Positions 1 through 7,646 of a DNA stretch of 64,000 nt are shown here, piece after piece (position 1 is the first letter of the stretch; each line of letters begins with the position of its first letter). The DNA is taken from assembly GCF_000953855.2 (NCBI RefSeq), contig NZ_DF970238.1, forward strand, positions 17,657-81,656, in the 5' to 3' direction. The notes below the pieces were generated by a model. That model was not told where the DNA came from. It saw only the letters and a program-made list of their open reading frames with translations, and did not search any database. Made by a program: the position numbers and the translations under genes. Origin of the DNA: Mizugakiibacter sediminis. Lineage in GTDB: Bacteria > Pseudomonadota > Gammaproteobacteria > Xanthomonadales > Rhodanobacteraceae.

Positions 1-891
1 CTGCATCTGGCGCAGGTTGACCGCATCGGTGGCTGCGGTGGCGTCGGCGACGTGGATGATCTGACGTTCGTTGCCGGCCGCGCCGACCGCGACCGCGTTG
101 GCGCGGTCGGCCACCGAGCCTGCGCCGATGGCGGCGCCATTGGCGGCCTGCACCTGCGCGCCGGCGCCCAGCGCCACGCCGTTGGCCAGGCCGGCGCCGA
201 CGTTCGCCCCGGTGCCGATCGCGATCGCATTGTCGGCGCCGTCCTCCACCGCGGTGCTGCGGCCGATGGCGATGGCCGCCTGCGCGCCGATGCCGGTCGC
301 GGTGCCGACTCGGGCCCCGGTCGTGGGGCTGTCGCCGCCGCCGATCGCAATCGAGTACTGCGAGGCCGCCGGGTTCGCCCCCGTGTCGCCCAGCACTTGT
401 CCGTAGCTGCCGAAGGCGCTGCTCAAAGTGCCCGAAGCCGTGTTGAAGTAGCCGAAGGCACTGCTGAAGCCGCCCGAAGCCGTGTTGCTGCGGCCGAAGG
501 CGGTGCTGAAATCGCCCGAGGCCGTGTTGGATTGGCCGAAGGCGGTGCTGGCAACGCCCGAGGCCGCGTTGGAGCGGCCGAAGGCGAAGCTGAAATTGCC
601 CAAGGCCGCGTTGAAATGGCCGAAGGCGCTACCGAAATCGCCCGAGGCCGTGTTAGAGCGGCCGAAGGCGCTGCTGCCAGTGCCCGAGGCCGTGTTGGAT
701 TGGCCACAGGCGATGGCGCCAAGACCGGCCGCGGTCGAGCCTCCGGTGCCGCCGGCACCATCGGCGTCGCAGACGTCGCCGGCCACGGCCACCGGCGACA
801 GCCCGCTCGCCGCTGCACACGCCAAGGCCAGGACGCAACCACGCATACCACCGCGCCGCACACGGCGCACAGAAGTCTTCGCGACGAACAT
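1..891 (-). CDS. YadA-like trimeric autotransporter adhesin, N-terminal part (runs off left edge)
   Basis: Reading the minus strand from an ATG at 891 gives 297 open codons to base 1 with no stop, so the gene continues outside the window. Residues 1-37 look like an extended signal peptide: a basic start, a hydrophobic LALACAAASG stretch, then VAVA before a likely cleavage site. Residues of about 55-165 are repeats of the type SNTASGDFSTAFG, the left-handed YadA head repeat, followed by looser AIAIG repeats. The last visible residues, DATAATDAVNLRQM, match the neck motif that joins head to stalk in this family. Such proteins are exported by the Sec pathway and form trimeric surface adhesins anchored by a C-terminal barrel, which is not in the window. 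The plus-strand frames over this region are shadows caused by the repeats. Confidence 0.9.
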   Translation of the reverse strand, partial: MFVAKTSVRRVRRGGMRGCVLALACAAASGLSPVAVAGDVCDADGAGGTGGSTAAGLGAIACGQSNTASGTGSSAFGRSNTASGDFGSAFGHFNAALGNFSFAFGRSNAASGVASTAFGQSNTASGDFSTAFGRSNTASGGFSSAFGYFNTASGTLSSAFGSYGQVLGDTGANPAASQYSIAIGGGDSPTTGARVGTATGIGAQAAIAIGRSTAVEDGADNAIAIGTGANVGAGLANGVALGAGAQVQAANGAAIGAGSVADRANAVAVGAAGNERQIIHVADATAATDAVNLRQMQ

Positions 892-1243
892 GGGTTCACT
901 CCTCTTCGATGGCCCACAGGGATCGGGGAGCAAGCGGGGAGGAGTGCCGGGCGGATGCGGCCGGGGGGAGAGGGGCGAACGGTGGACGCATGCGGCGCGC
1001 GGCCACGGCATGGCGCGACGGCCGCTCCCTGGCTCGGCCTCCCCTGTTCCCCTCGTTCGAGTACTATGGATTCGTGATGCCGGCGCAAGCCGGGAGGCGG
1101 GCGAGCAGGAATCCGATGCCTGAGGGGAGGCCACGCCTTTCACCCCCCCATCCCGTCCCCGAACGCCACCCCTGCCGGGCCCCTGCCGACCGGACCGCAA
1201 CCCACCCCTCCGCGGCCGGAGCCGTTGTCCTGTCGCGTTCCCC
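892..1243. other. Intergenic region upstream of the adhesin, no gene seen
   Basis: No open frame here has coding character on either strand. The stretch should hold the promoter and leader of the adhesin gene, but no convincing -35/-10 pair is visible. Around 1073-1120 there is a sequence (TGATGCCGGCGCAAGCCGGG and following) that resembles the short dispersed palindromes found between genes of many GC-rich proteobacteria; this is only a resemblance. Confidence 0.4.
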
Positions 1244-1430
1244 ATGCCAGCCGGCACGCCTACGCGCCCCGCCCATGATGCACTGTGGAAGCTCGATCTC
1301 GCTCAGGGCGATCTGCTCGTCGTGCTCGGCGGGCCGATCGGGGCGGAGGAAGACGCGCTTTATCCGTACCTGACCGGGGAAGTCCGAAGGATCCGCGGGC
1401 GCATCGACAGCGGTCGGCCGCTCGGGTCGA
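1244..1430 (+). pseudogene. Remnant of a class I glutamine amidotransferase
   Basis: The plus-strand frame encodes DLLVVLGGPIGAEEDALYPY followed by a basic helix (LTGEVRRIRGRID) and SGRP. This is the segment of class I glutamine amidotransferases that precedes the catalytic GxCxGxQ nucleophile elbow. Right after SGRP the similarity stops where GICLGAQ would be expected, and upstream of about 1265 the usual N-terminal half is missing. Only some 50-60 codons remain, with no catalytic Cys or His-Glu pair. It lies about 65 bp from the first island repeat, so it may be a chromosomal gene destroyed when the island or an earlier element entered. The family call is mine from the motif. Confidence 0.6.
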
Positions 1431-1494
1431 GGCCCTCCCTGTGTCGCTGCGGCGTCCTGCGTCTCGATCGATGGATTCCGTTGTCCTGAGTGGT

Positions 1495-1761
1495 TGGTCA
1501 TGCAAGCGCGATGGACAACCGATGGCAGCGGCGCACGCGCAAGTCACCGACGCAGAAGGCCGCCTGCGTGTGCTCCGGCGAAGAAGCTGGCGCGGGTTTC
1601 GAGAGAACTGAGAGCGAAGGAAAGTCGAACCGGGCGGTTTCCGGACGCGGTGTCACCACCGCGTGGCACAGGCAGATCGGCGCCGAACTCCCCGTGGTGT
1701 CGCGGAACGCAGAAATGAAAACGCCCAACCGGTAAAGGTTGGGCGTGAAAGGGTGGTGGTG
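1495..1761. repeat. Island repeat, copy 1
   Basis: About 265 bp nearly identical to 7189-7461, with the last 110 bp present again at 12120-12232. The shared part runs from TGGTCAT through the terminator hairpin to a GGTGGTGGTGG tail, and weaker similarity (ACCGGCATCTACA) continues to about 1797. The three copies bracket different defence modules. The short open frames inside it are the same in copies 1 and 2 but show no protein features. It could be an attachment-site relic or a scaffold for recombination between modules. Confidence 0.85.
1715..1746 (-). terminator. Rho-independent terminator in repeat copy 1
   Basis: On the minus strand an ACGCCCAACC / GGTTGGGCGT stem with a 6-nt loop is followed by TTTTCATTTC. 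It lies about 100 bp downstream of the stop of the minus-strand gene ending at 1847, so it plausibly ends that transcript. Confidence 0.75.
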
Positions 1762-1846
1762 GACTTTACCCAGAAAGAAAACCGGCATCTACAACGAGTG
1801 CGGCTTCGGGCGGAATCCATCGCGATGGCGCGGCAATCCTGGGGCC

Positions 1847-2704
1847 CTACGCCGGCATTTCACCGACCGCCAGAAAGTCGCCTTGATCGTCATCTCGCAG
1901 ACTGACGTACTCTAGACGCCACTGATCCACGCGGCGCAGATCAGCCAGCGTCAAGTGCGTGTCTGCCACGGCTTCGCAAGCGTCTAGCGCGATCTCCGTG
2001 GCAACGTCGGGCTTGCCGTAGGTCTTTTCGAACAGCTCGCGCAGCTGCCCAGCGACACGCTCAGCCGACCCTCTCGCTTCGCCGCCTCCCTCGGTGGCGT
2101 CGTAGACAACGGACACAGAAAGCGTGTAGGGCTCCCCTTCGACCACTTCTGCGCCTCGCTGCTCACCCAGATCGAAGAACAGCCCGACCAGATACTTCGC
2201 ATCAGGCTCCAGAATCTTTGCGATCATCTGCTCGACGGTGCGCTTGCCAGAGAGCTTGCGCAGCCGCTCCTCGAAAGCGTTGGGGAAGGCTGGTCGGCCG
2301 TATCGCGCAGCAAGCCATTGCTTGAGCGCACGCTTCGCGTCGACCGGCAGCGCGAGGCTGTTATCTTTGACTGCGCGCTCTGCGAAGTCGCCTTTCGGTA
2401 CACTGCGGCGATCACCATGCCGGAGCTCAAGAATCAACGGCGCAGCGTCGGTGCCCTCGTAGGCGAGGTGGAGTCGTCGCGGGTTCTTGGCGTAGGAGAG
2501 CTGCGGGTCAGGCCTGGGTTCCTTCACGACCAACTCGGCGACGATGACCTCGACGCACAGCTCGCTGTCATGCGGCAAGTCGCAGTCATGGGTGATGACG
2601 ATGACGCGGCGCCCGTGGTCGGTCGCGCCGACCAAACCCAATGCAGCAGCGGCCTCGCAAGTTAGAAGATCACCCTGTCGCCAGTCCGTATCGCGCGCCA
2701 GCAT
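1847..2704 (-). CDS. Hypothetical protein with THDCDL motif
   Basis: A 285-residue protein with no signal peptide or membrane segment. It carries QGDLL at residues 10-14 and VITHDCDL at 36-43, a signature seen in scattered uncharacterised proteins of mobile islands, where a strand ends in (S/T)xxCDL. The rest is acidic and mixed alpha/beta, with no recognised catalytic motif. It is the last gene of a three-gene minus-strand set (with the genes at 2720 and 3387), 15 bp after the preceding stop, and is followed by the repeat-borne terminator. Function is unknown. The context between the repeats and beside a large GTPase-like protein suggests a role in a defence module, which is inference only. 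Confidence 0.7.
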   Translation of the reverse strand: MLARDTDWRQGDLLTCEAAAALGLVGATDHGRRVIVITHDCDLPHDSELCVEVIVAELVVKEPRPDPQLSYAKNPRRLHLAYEGTDAAPLILELRHGDRRSVPKGDFAERAVKDNSLALPVDAKRALKQWLAARYGRPAFPNAFEERLRKLSGKRTVEQMIAKILEPDAKYLVGLFFDLGEQRGAEVVEGEPYTLSVSVVYDATEGGGEARGSAERVAGQLRELFEKTYGKPDVATEIALDACEAVADTHLTLADLRRVDQWRLEYVSLRDDDQGDFLAVGEMPA

Positions 2705-2719
2705 CCATCGCCCCCCGAC

Positions 2720-3367
2720 CTATCGCTCGGGGGATCCGGGAATGGACACCTCGGTACGCCAATCGTCCGAGGGCTTCGCTTTCGACTTCGCCAAGCCTGA
2801 TCGGTCGTAAGCCGCATCCATCGCCTGGGCTTCGGCGATCAGCGACTGGATGTGCGACGGCAAGAGCTGACCGGCAGCAGCGAGGTCCATCAAGGACCGG
2901 CCTTCAAATGCCTTCATCTTCAGCATGGAAGACGCGCGAGTGATGCCCGCGCCTCGGAAATCGTCGGCTGCATGGCTGAGGGCGCGAATCCGCTCGAACT
3001 TGTCGGGTTCGGGCGTCGCTTCCTCGCCGATCCACTTGTAGATCGCCTGTCTGGAGACGCCGAACACAGTGGCCAGATCCGCGATGGCCGGATTCAACAC
3101 CTGGCGGATGTTGCTGAGGTGGTCAGATGCTGATCGAACATCAGGGCGTTGCTCCTGGCTGTCATCAGCCATCCCGACGTCGACGTGGAAGGGAACTCGC
3201 GCCTCCAGCATCCCGCGCCAGTCTCCGGCACGGGAGATCTCGAAAACGCTGCCGGTACCACCGACCGCAAGGGCTGAGCAGATCAGCGCAAAGGCTGCGG
3301 TCGCGGCAGCCCCAATCGGCGCGGCGAACGGCATGGGTCGATGAGAAGGGAGGATCGCGGTGTACAT
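2720..3367 (-). CDS. Membrane-anchored HTH protein
   Basis: I take the start at the ATG at 3367 (MYTAILPSHRP), which gives 215 residues; the longer frame would overlap the upstream gene. Residues of about 13-40 form a hydrophobic Ala-rich segment likely to span the membrane. The middle (about 100-130) holds a helix-turn-helix reading FGVSRQAIYKWIGEEATPEP, typical of XRE-type or antitoxin-like DNA-binding domains. The C-terminal part is charged and helical. Membrane-linked HTH proteins next to TIGR04255 proteins could act as sensors or regulators of the pair; no experimental link is known to me. Confidence 0.65.
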   Translation of the reverse strand: MYTAILPSHRPMPFAAPIGAAATAAFALICSALAVGGTGSVFEISRAGDWRGMLEARVPFHVDVGMADDSQEQRPDVRSASDHLSNIRQVLNPAIADLATVFGVSRQAIYKWIGEEATPEPDKFERIRALSHAADDFRGAGITRASSMLKMKAFEGRSLMDLAAAGQLLPSHIQSLIAEAQAMDAAYDRSGLAKSKAKPSDDWRTEVSIPGSPER

Positions 3368-3386
3368 GGCGTCTGATTTGTCCGGT

Positions 3387-4187
3387 TCAGGCCCACGCGT
3401 CGCGCGCATGATCCGTCGTCGTTGCTCCGAAGACGGACTTGATGGTCGCATGCAGCGAGAGCAGCTGCTCACCTAGCTTGTCCATGTCGATCGGCATGCG
3501 GCCTTCGACGAAGTGGTCCGTATCGATGACCGCATGCGCCCGAGGTTCCTTCACCTCGAATTTCGGATTGATCATCAAGCCGTGGGGCTGCAGGTCTGGC
3601 GGGAACCCCAAAGACGCGGTCATCCTATACACCCGGGTCACGAGCGTACCCGTCGGCGCCAGTGGACCGGTTTCCGTGCCGAAGACTGACTCCGTCAGCC
3701 TGTAAAGCTGCGTGGCATTGAACTCGACCCCATGCAATCCGCTGACGAGGTACTGCTCCACGCTCTCACCGGCGCGAGGCAACACGGCATCCAAATAGCG
3801 AAGGCCCAACCGACTGACGTGATCGAGCGTTGCCACCTCGTGCACGGCCGTCAAGCCGCGCAGCAGCTCCGGGATGAACTCGTTGTACGTGTCATAGTGG
3901 GTCGTGTGATACGTGATGGCCGACGGTGCCAGGATGAACCCGGCCGTACGGTCGCTGCGCGTGATGAGCCAGGAGACCGTATGCGTAATCTGCGGCTCTG
4001 CTCGCTGCCCCTGGCCAGGACCCGGAACAACCAGGTGCGTGACCTGTTGCGGCTCGAACAACGGATATCCCTCGCGCCGCAGACGATCCTGGATCTGATC
4101 CACGTACTTGGACATCGCGACGACAGGATTGAAGTGCGCCTGCGCGAGCGCGTAGTACACCGGCGCGTTCGCCATCCTTTCGCTCAC
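3387..4187 (-). CDS. TIGR04255 family protein
   Basis: A 266-residue protein with the layout of the sporadic TIGR04255 family: an N-terminal NAPVYYALAQAHFNPV strand, a central LDHVSRLGLRYLDAVL segment, and a C-terminal IDTDHF stretch followed by a long helix (LGEQLLSLHATIKSVF). The GTG at 4187 is preferred as start because a GGAG lies 7 nt upstream; an internal ATG is four codons later. The family has no established activity and is often found in genomic islands. It is the first gene of the minus-strand set and is divergent from the GTPase-like gene at 4396. Confidence 0.75.
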   Translation of the reverse strand: MSERMANAPVYYALAQAHFNPVVAMSKYVDQIQDRLRREGYPLFEPQQVTHLVVPGPGQGQRAEPQITHTVSWLITRSDRTAGFILAPSAITYHTTHYDTYNEFIPELLRGLTAVHEVATLDHVSRLGLRYLDAVLPRAGESVEQYLVSGLHGVEFNATQLYRLTESVFGTETGPLAPTGTLVTRVYRMTASLGFPPDLQPHGLMINPKFEVKEPRAHAVIDTDHFVEGRMPIDMDKLGEQLLSLHATIKSVFGATTTDHARDAWA

Positions 4188-4395
4188 TTGTAGGCTCCGA
4201 TCTCTTCTTGGTTGACAGTTCGGTTGTCAGTTTACACCTTGGTTGACGCGTACTGCCAGAAGGTTTGCGCGCGCGGTGCTCTCCGTACTCAAGCTGCGCC
4301 AGCGTTGTTCCGCTGTTGTTCCGATTTCGCTTGACCGCTCGTGCCGACACACCTATGATCCGCTTCGGAACAACAAATGAACAACAAGGTGCGGC
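4188..4395. promoter_or_regulatory. Divergent intergenic region with operator-like palindrome
   Basis: This 208-bp gap separates the minus-strand set from the plus-strand GTPase-like gene and should contain both promoters. At 4213-4229 there is an inverted repeat TGACA-N7-TGTCA, and a further TTGAC lies at 4243-4247. The spacing suits a dimeric HTH regulator, and the HTH protein at 2720 is a natural candidate. No unambiguous -10 boxes can be picked. Confidence 0.4.
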
Positions 4396-6663
4396 ATGGA
4401 AAAGCGTTTTGTGGCGACCCTGAGCCGGTCGCAGGGTCGCAGTGCATGGGCTGTGATCTTCCGCCACCCAGTTCGGGTCGACCCAAACACTGGCAAGCCG
4501 GGCCTGCGAGTCCGCCAGGGGCTCGGAACGTCCGATGAGGCCGAGGCCAATGATCTTAAGGATCAACTCAACCAGCTACTGGCAGAGGAAAGCTTCTGGA
4601 GCTTGCCGGCCAGGGCGGAGGCTGAAAAGCGGTTCCATCGCCGGGTCGTCGAGATCTTCTATCACGGCATGGAACCTGAGCAGAGCGACTTCGGTGCGAT
4701 CCGCGAGTCGATCATTCCCCTCCCGACGTCGAAGGATTCCGACTATCGGCGGGCGCTGCTCCTAGGGACGACCGGCGCCGGCAAGACGACGCTGCTTCGG
4801 CAATTGATCGGCACGGACCCGGAGACCGAGCGCTTTCCGTCGACATCGACGGCGAAGACCACGGTGCATGAGACCGAGGTCGTGCTTGCGCCAGGCCCTT
4901 ACAAGGCTGTGGTGACCTTCTTCCCCGTCGACGAAGTCCGTGAGCATTTGAACGAGTGCATCTCCGAGGCCGTGCTGTCCGCCTACCGTGGCGACGGCGA
5001 CGGTGAAGTGCTGCGCAAGCTGTTGATGCATGTGAACCAACGGTTCCGCTTCAACTACGTGCTCGGCAACGGGCCGCAGGCGGCAGGCGCCGACGACGAT
5101 GAGGATGACGAGGACGCCGCCGCGGAGCCGACCGAGGAGACCGCTGCTGACGGCGCGATTGATCTCGACGCCACCAATGCGCTGTTGACGAAGACGTTGA
5201 CGGCGTTGCGCGCCATCGCCGCCCGCCACGGCGACCAACTGAAGACCGAGTTGGGCGCCACTGACGAAAAGGACCAGCGGGTCGTCGACGAGCTATTCGA
5301 GGAGGAACTTGATCGCCGGCTTCGTGAAGACGACGAATTCCACCGCATCAGCGACGAGCTCATGGACGAGATCGAGCTTCGTTTTTCGCTGCTTGCGGAT
5401 GGCGTGGTACGCCGCAACAAGCAGGGCTGGCCGCAATCGTGGTCGTGGGAGACCGACGACCGTGCGACCTTCATTAAGACAGTCACGCGCTTCTCCAGCA
5501 ACCACTCCTCACGCTTCGGGCGCCTGCTGACGCCGCTGGTTAATGGAGTCCGTGTGTCCGGCGCGTTCCTGCCGGCGTGGAACGGCGGCCAGCAGCCCAA
5601 GCTCGTGCTCCTCGACGGTGAAGGCCTGGGCCACACGCCCAAGTCGGTGGCGGCCCTCTCGACCTCGCTGACGCGGCGCATCGAGTCGACGGATGCCATC
5701 GTGCTCGTCGACAACGCTGTTCAGCCGATGCAGGCAGCGCCGGTTGCGGCCATGAAGGAGATGATCACGTCGGGCAGCGCCAGCAAGCTGCTGCTCGTAT
5801 TCACGCACTTCGACGAGGTCAAGGGCGACAACCTGCCCAACGCGACGGCCAAGGAGCAGCACGTCCTGGCTTCCGCCGAAAACGTCCTCGCCTCCATTGG
5901 TGAGGAACTGGGCCCGTTCGCGGAACGAGCACTTCGCGGTCGCCTGAAGGACGCCTGCTTCTTCGTCGGCAGGATCGACGAAGACCTGGACGCCACGAAG
6001 AAGACCCACAAGCGGACCATCGGACAACTGCAGGCGCTGCTCGCGGCAATCGATGCCATCGTCGAGAAGCCCGAGCCCGTGCGCGCGAAGCCGGTGTACG
6101 ACCGGATGAATCTCGTCCTGGCCGTGAAGAACGCTGCCGAGAGCTTCCACGATGCGTGGTGGCCGCGCTTGGGCCTCGACTACAAGCCCGGCGCCAGCAA
6201 GGAACACTGGAAGCGCATCTGGGCATTGAGCCGACGACTCAGCACGCCCGGCCTCGGCGACGAGTACGACAACCTCAAGCCGGTCGCGGATCTACGCAAG
6301 CAGCTGCAGGATCGGCTGTATGTGCTGCTGCAGAACCCGCTCCGGTGGGACTCCGTCGAGCCGACCGACGACGCGCACAAGCAGCAGGTGTTTGACGGCC
6401 TGGCCAACGCGCTGTCCACCAAGACGCTGGACCTCGCTACTCGCCGCGTTCGATCCGAGCGGATGCCGGAATGGCAGTCGGCGTTTAACCAGTCCGGGCG
6501 TGGTTCCAGCTACGCGCGCGCGTCGATCATCGGCGAGCGCATCTACGAGAGGGCTGCGCCGATTCCTGACGTCACCCCCTCGCCGGATCGCAATTCCTTC
6601 CTGCACGAAGTGGCGGCTGTGGTCGAGAGCGTCTGCGAAGAGGTCGGCGCCAAGCTCGCGTAG
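4396..6663 (+). CDS. Large GTPase-like P-loop protein
   Basis: A 755-residue soluble protein. A G1/Walker A motif GTTGAGKTT is at residues 124-132, and a G3-like DGEGLGHT begins at D407 after a hydrophobic strand (KLVLL). A G4-like VFTHFD is at about 468-473. The G3 form DxEGLG recalls guanylate-binding and atlastin-type large GTPases rather than ABC or AAA proteins. Residues 230-250 are a very acidic linker (ADDDEDDEDAAAEP). The N-terminal 60 residues (FRHPVRVDPNTGKPG and following) resemble the small N-terminal domain of tyrosine integrases. A helical C-terminal half follows the G domain. It is transcribed divergently from the TIGR04255 set and lies between two island repeats, so a role in phage defence is plausible but inferred. 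Confidence 0.65.
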   Translation: MEKRFVATLSRSQGRSAWAVIFRHPVRVDPNTGKPGLRVRQGLGTSDEAEANDLKDQLNQLLAEESFWSLPARAEAEKRFHRRVVEIFYHGMEPEQSDFGAIRESIIPLPTSKDSDYRRALLLGTTGAGKTTLLRQLIGTDPETERFPSTSTAKTTVHETEVVLAPGPYKAVVTFFPVDEVREHLNECISEAVLSAYRGDGDGEVLRKLLMHVNQRFRFNYVLGNGPQAAGADDDEDDEDAAAEPTEETAADGAIDLDATNALLTKTLTALRAIAARHGDQLKTELGATDEKDQRVVDELFEEELDRRLREDDEFHRISDELMDEIELRFSLLADGVVRRNKQGWPQSWSWETDDRATFIKTVTRFSSNHSSRFGRLLTPLVNGVRVSGAFLPAWNGGQQPKLVLLDGEGLGHTPKSVAALSTSLTRRIESTDAIVLVDNAVQPMQAAPVAAMKEMITSGSASKLLLVFTHFDEVKGDNLPNATAKEQHVLASAENVLASIGEELGPFAERALRGRLKDACFFVGRIDEDLDATKKTHKRTIGQLQALLAAIDAIVEKPEPVRAKPVYDRMNLVLAVKNAAESFHDAWWPRLGLDYKPGASKEHWKRIWALSRRLSTPGLGDEYDNLKPVADLRKQLQDRLYVLLQNPLRWDSVEPTDDAHKQQVFDGLANALSTKTLDLATRRVRSERMPEWQSAFNQSGRGSSYARASIIGERIYERAAPIPDVTPSPDRNSFLHEVAAVVESVCEEVGAKLA

Positions 6664-6708
6664 TGGACGGTCACAGACATTCGAGGAGGGGCTCGCCCCG
6701 GAGCGGGG

Positions 6709-7080
6709 CTAGGCTTGCGCTTGCCAGCGGTCTCGCTCGGCGGTCACCGGAGCTATCAGTACGCGGAGCTTGGTGACCGCATCCGATGCGACATGCGGCA
6801 GGGAGGTGAATACGATCTTCCTGCCGCCATCCAAGCTCCAGGGGCTGAACTGCTCGGCCTGCGGGATCGACGGCTGTGCAGGGTCCAGCGGGTAAGCCAG
6901 TATGCCCCAGGACATCCTGCCTACTGCAGGAGTGAACCGGCCGAGGTACGCGGCAATCTGGTACAGATCCTCGCGCTGCGGACCATTCGGCGCGCTTGCG
7001 GACGGATGCAGCGACTTGTACTTTGCGTCCACCACCCCTTGAACCTGCCCTCCGGCATGGAGGATCGCGTCCGGGTTCAC
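6709..7080 (-). pseudogene. C-terminal fragment of a McrC-like restriction subunit
   Basis: The minus-strand frame encodes NPDAILHAGGQVQGVVDAKY then a KSLHP loop and REDLYQIAAYLGRF. This is the PD-(D/E)XK nuclease core found at the C terminus of McrC proteins (D before the strand, then DAKY, then the YQ helix). Full McrC is some 350-450 residues; here about 123 remain, and an in-frame TAG at about 7098-7100 closes the frame upstream. No McrB-like GTPase is nearby. The nuclease residues look intact but the N-terminal domain that binds McrB is gone. It ends only 46 bp from the convergent GTPase-like gene. Confidence 0.7.
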
Positions 7081-7188
7081 TGTTGAGCCGTTGCGTGCCT
7101 ACCGAACCCTCGTGGTCACGCAGCAGTGCGCGGGCTTGTACTCAATGCCCTGTGCGGCGGCGTCGAGCCTTGCGCCGGCCTGATGCCC

Positions 7189-7461
7189 TGGTCATCCAAG
7201 CGCGATGGACAACCGATGGCAGCGGCGCACGCGCAAGTCACCGACGCAGAAGGCCGCCTGCGTGTGCTCCGGCGAAGAAGCTGGCGCGGGTTTCGAGAGA
7301 ACTGAGAGCGAAGGAAAGTCGAACCGGGCGGTTTCCGGACGCGGTGTCACCACCGCGTGGCACAGGCAGATCGGCGCCGGATCCCGCGTGGTGTCGCGGA
7401 ACCCGCAAACGAAAACGCCCAACCGATAGAGGTTGGGCGTTGAATGGTGGTGGTGGAGTCC
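7189..7461. repeat. Island repeat, copy 2
   Basis: About 270 bp matching 1495-1761 almost base for base at an offset of 5694 bp, with small differences in the last 80 bp before the hairpin. As in copy 1, weaker similarity (CCGGCATCTACATCGGGG) continues to about 7496. It separates the GTPase/McrC module from the kinase-phosphatase-VWA module. Confidence 0.85.
7408..7441 (-). terminator. Rho-independent terminator in repeat copy 2
   Basis: On the minus strand AACGCCCAACC, a TCTATC loop and GGTTGGGCG are followed by TTTTCG. It lies about 200 bp downstream of the kinase gene stop at 7647 and could terminate the triad transcript. Confidence 0.7.
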
Positions 7462-7646
7462 TAAGCGGAACCCAACCGGCATCTACATCGGGGTGGGAAT
7501 GTAGCGGAAATGGTGGGAAATGAGGGGCGCATGGAGAGATTCGTCGTCCGCGGCCATCCCAAATCTGCGCATTGCAATGGCTGAGGCTGACCAATTGCGG
7601 CTGACTGGCAGCGCCGCCCACGACGCCCCAAGCTACGTCGCGGCCC

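Noticed and set aside
52-1123. Long plus-strand frames rich in AEGAAEIARGRV repeats
   Set aside because: They mirror the YadA head repeats of the minus-strand gene, which has a signal peptide and the neck motif; the plus frames have neither.
1498-1788. Short ORFs duplicated in repeat copies 1 and 2
   Set aside because: They are identical only because the DNA is repeated; they are Arg/Ser-rich, differ in every frame and have no ribosome-binding sites.
1760-1800. Possible tRNA or tmRNA 3' end beside the repeat hairpin (TCCACCACCACC on the minus strand)
   Set aside because: No acceptor, anticodon or T-arm pairing could be built on either side; kept only as a test in the repeat finding.
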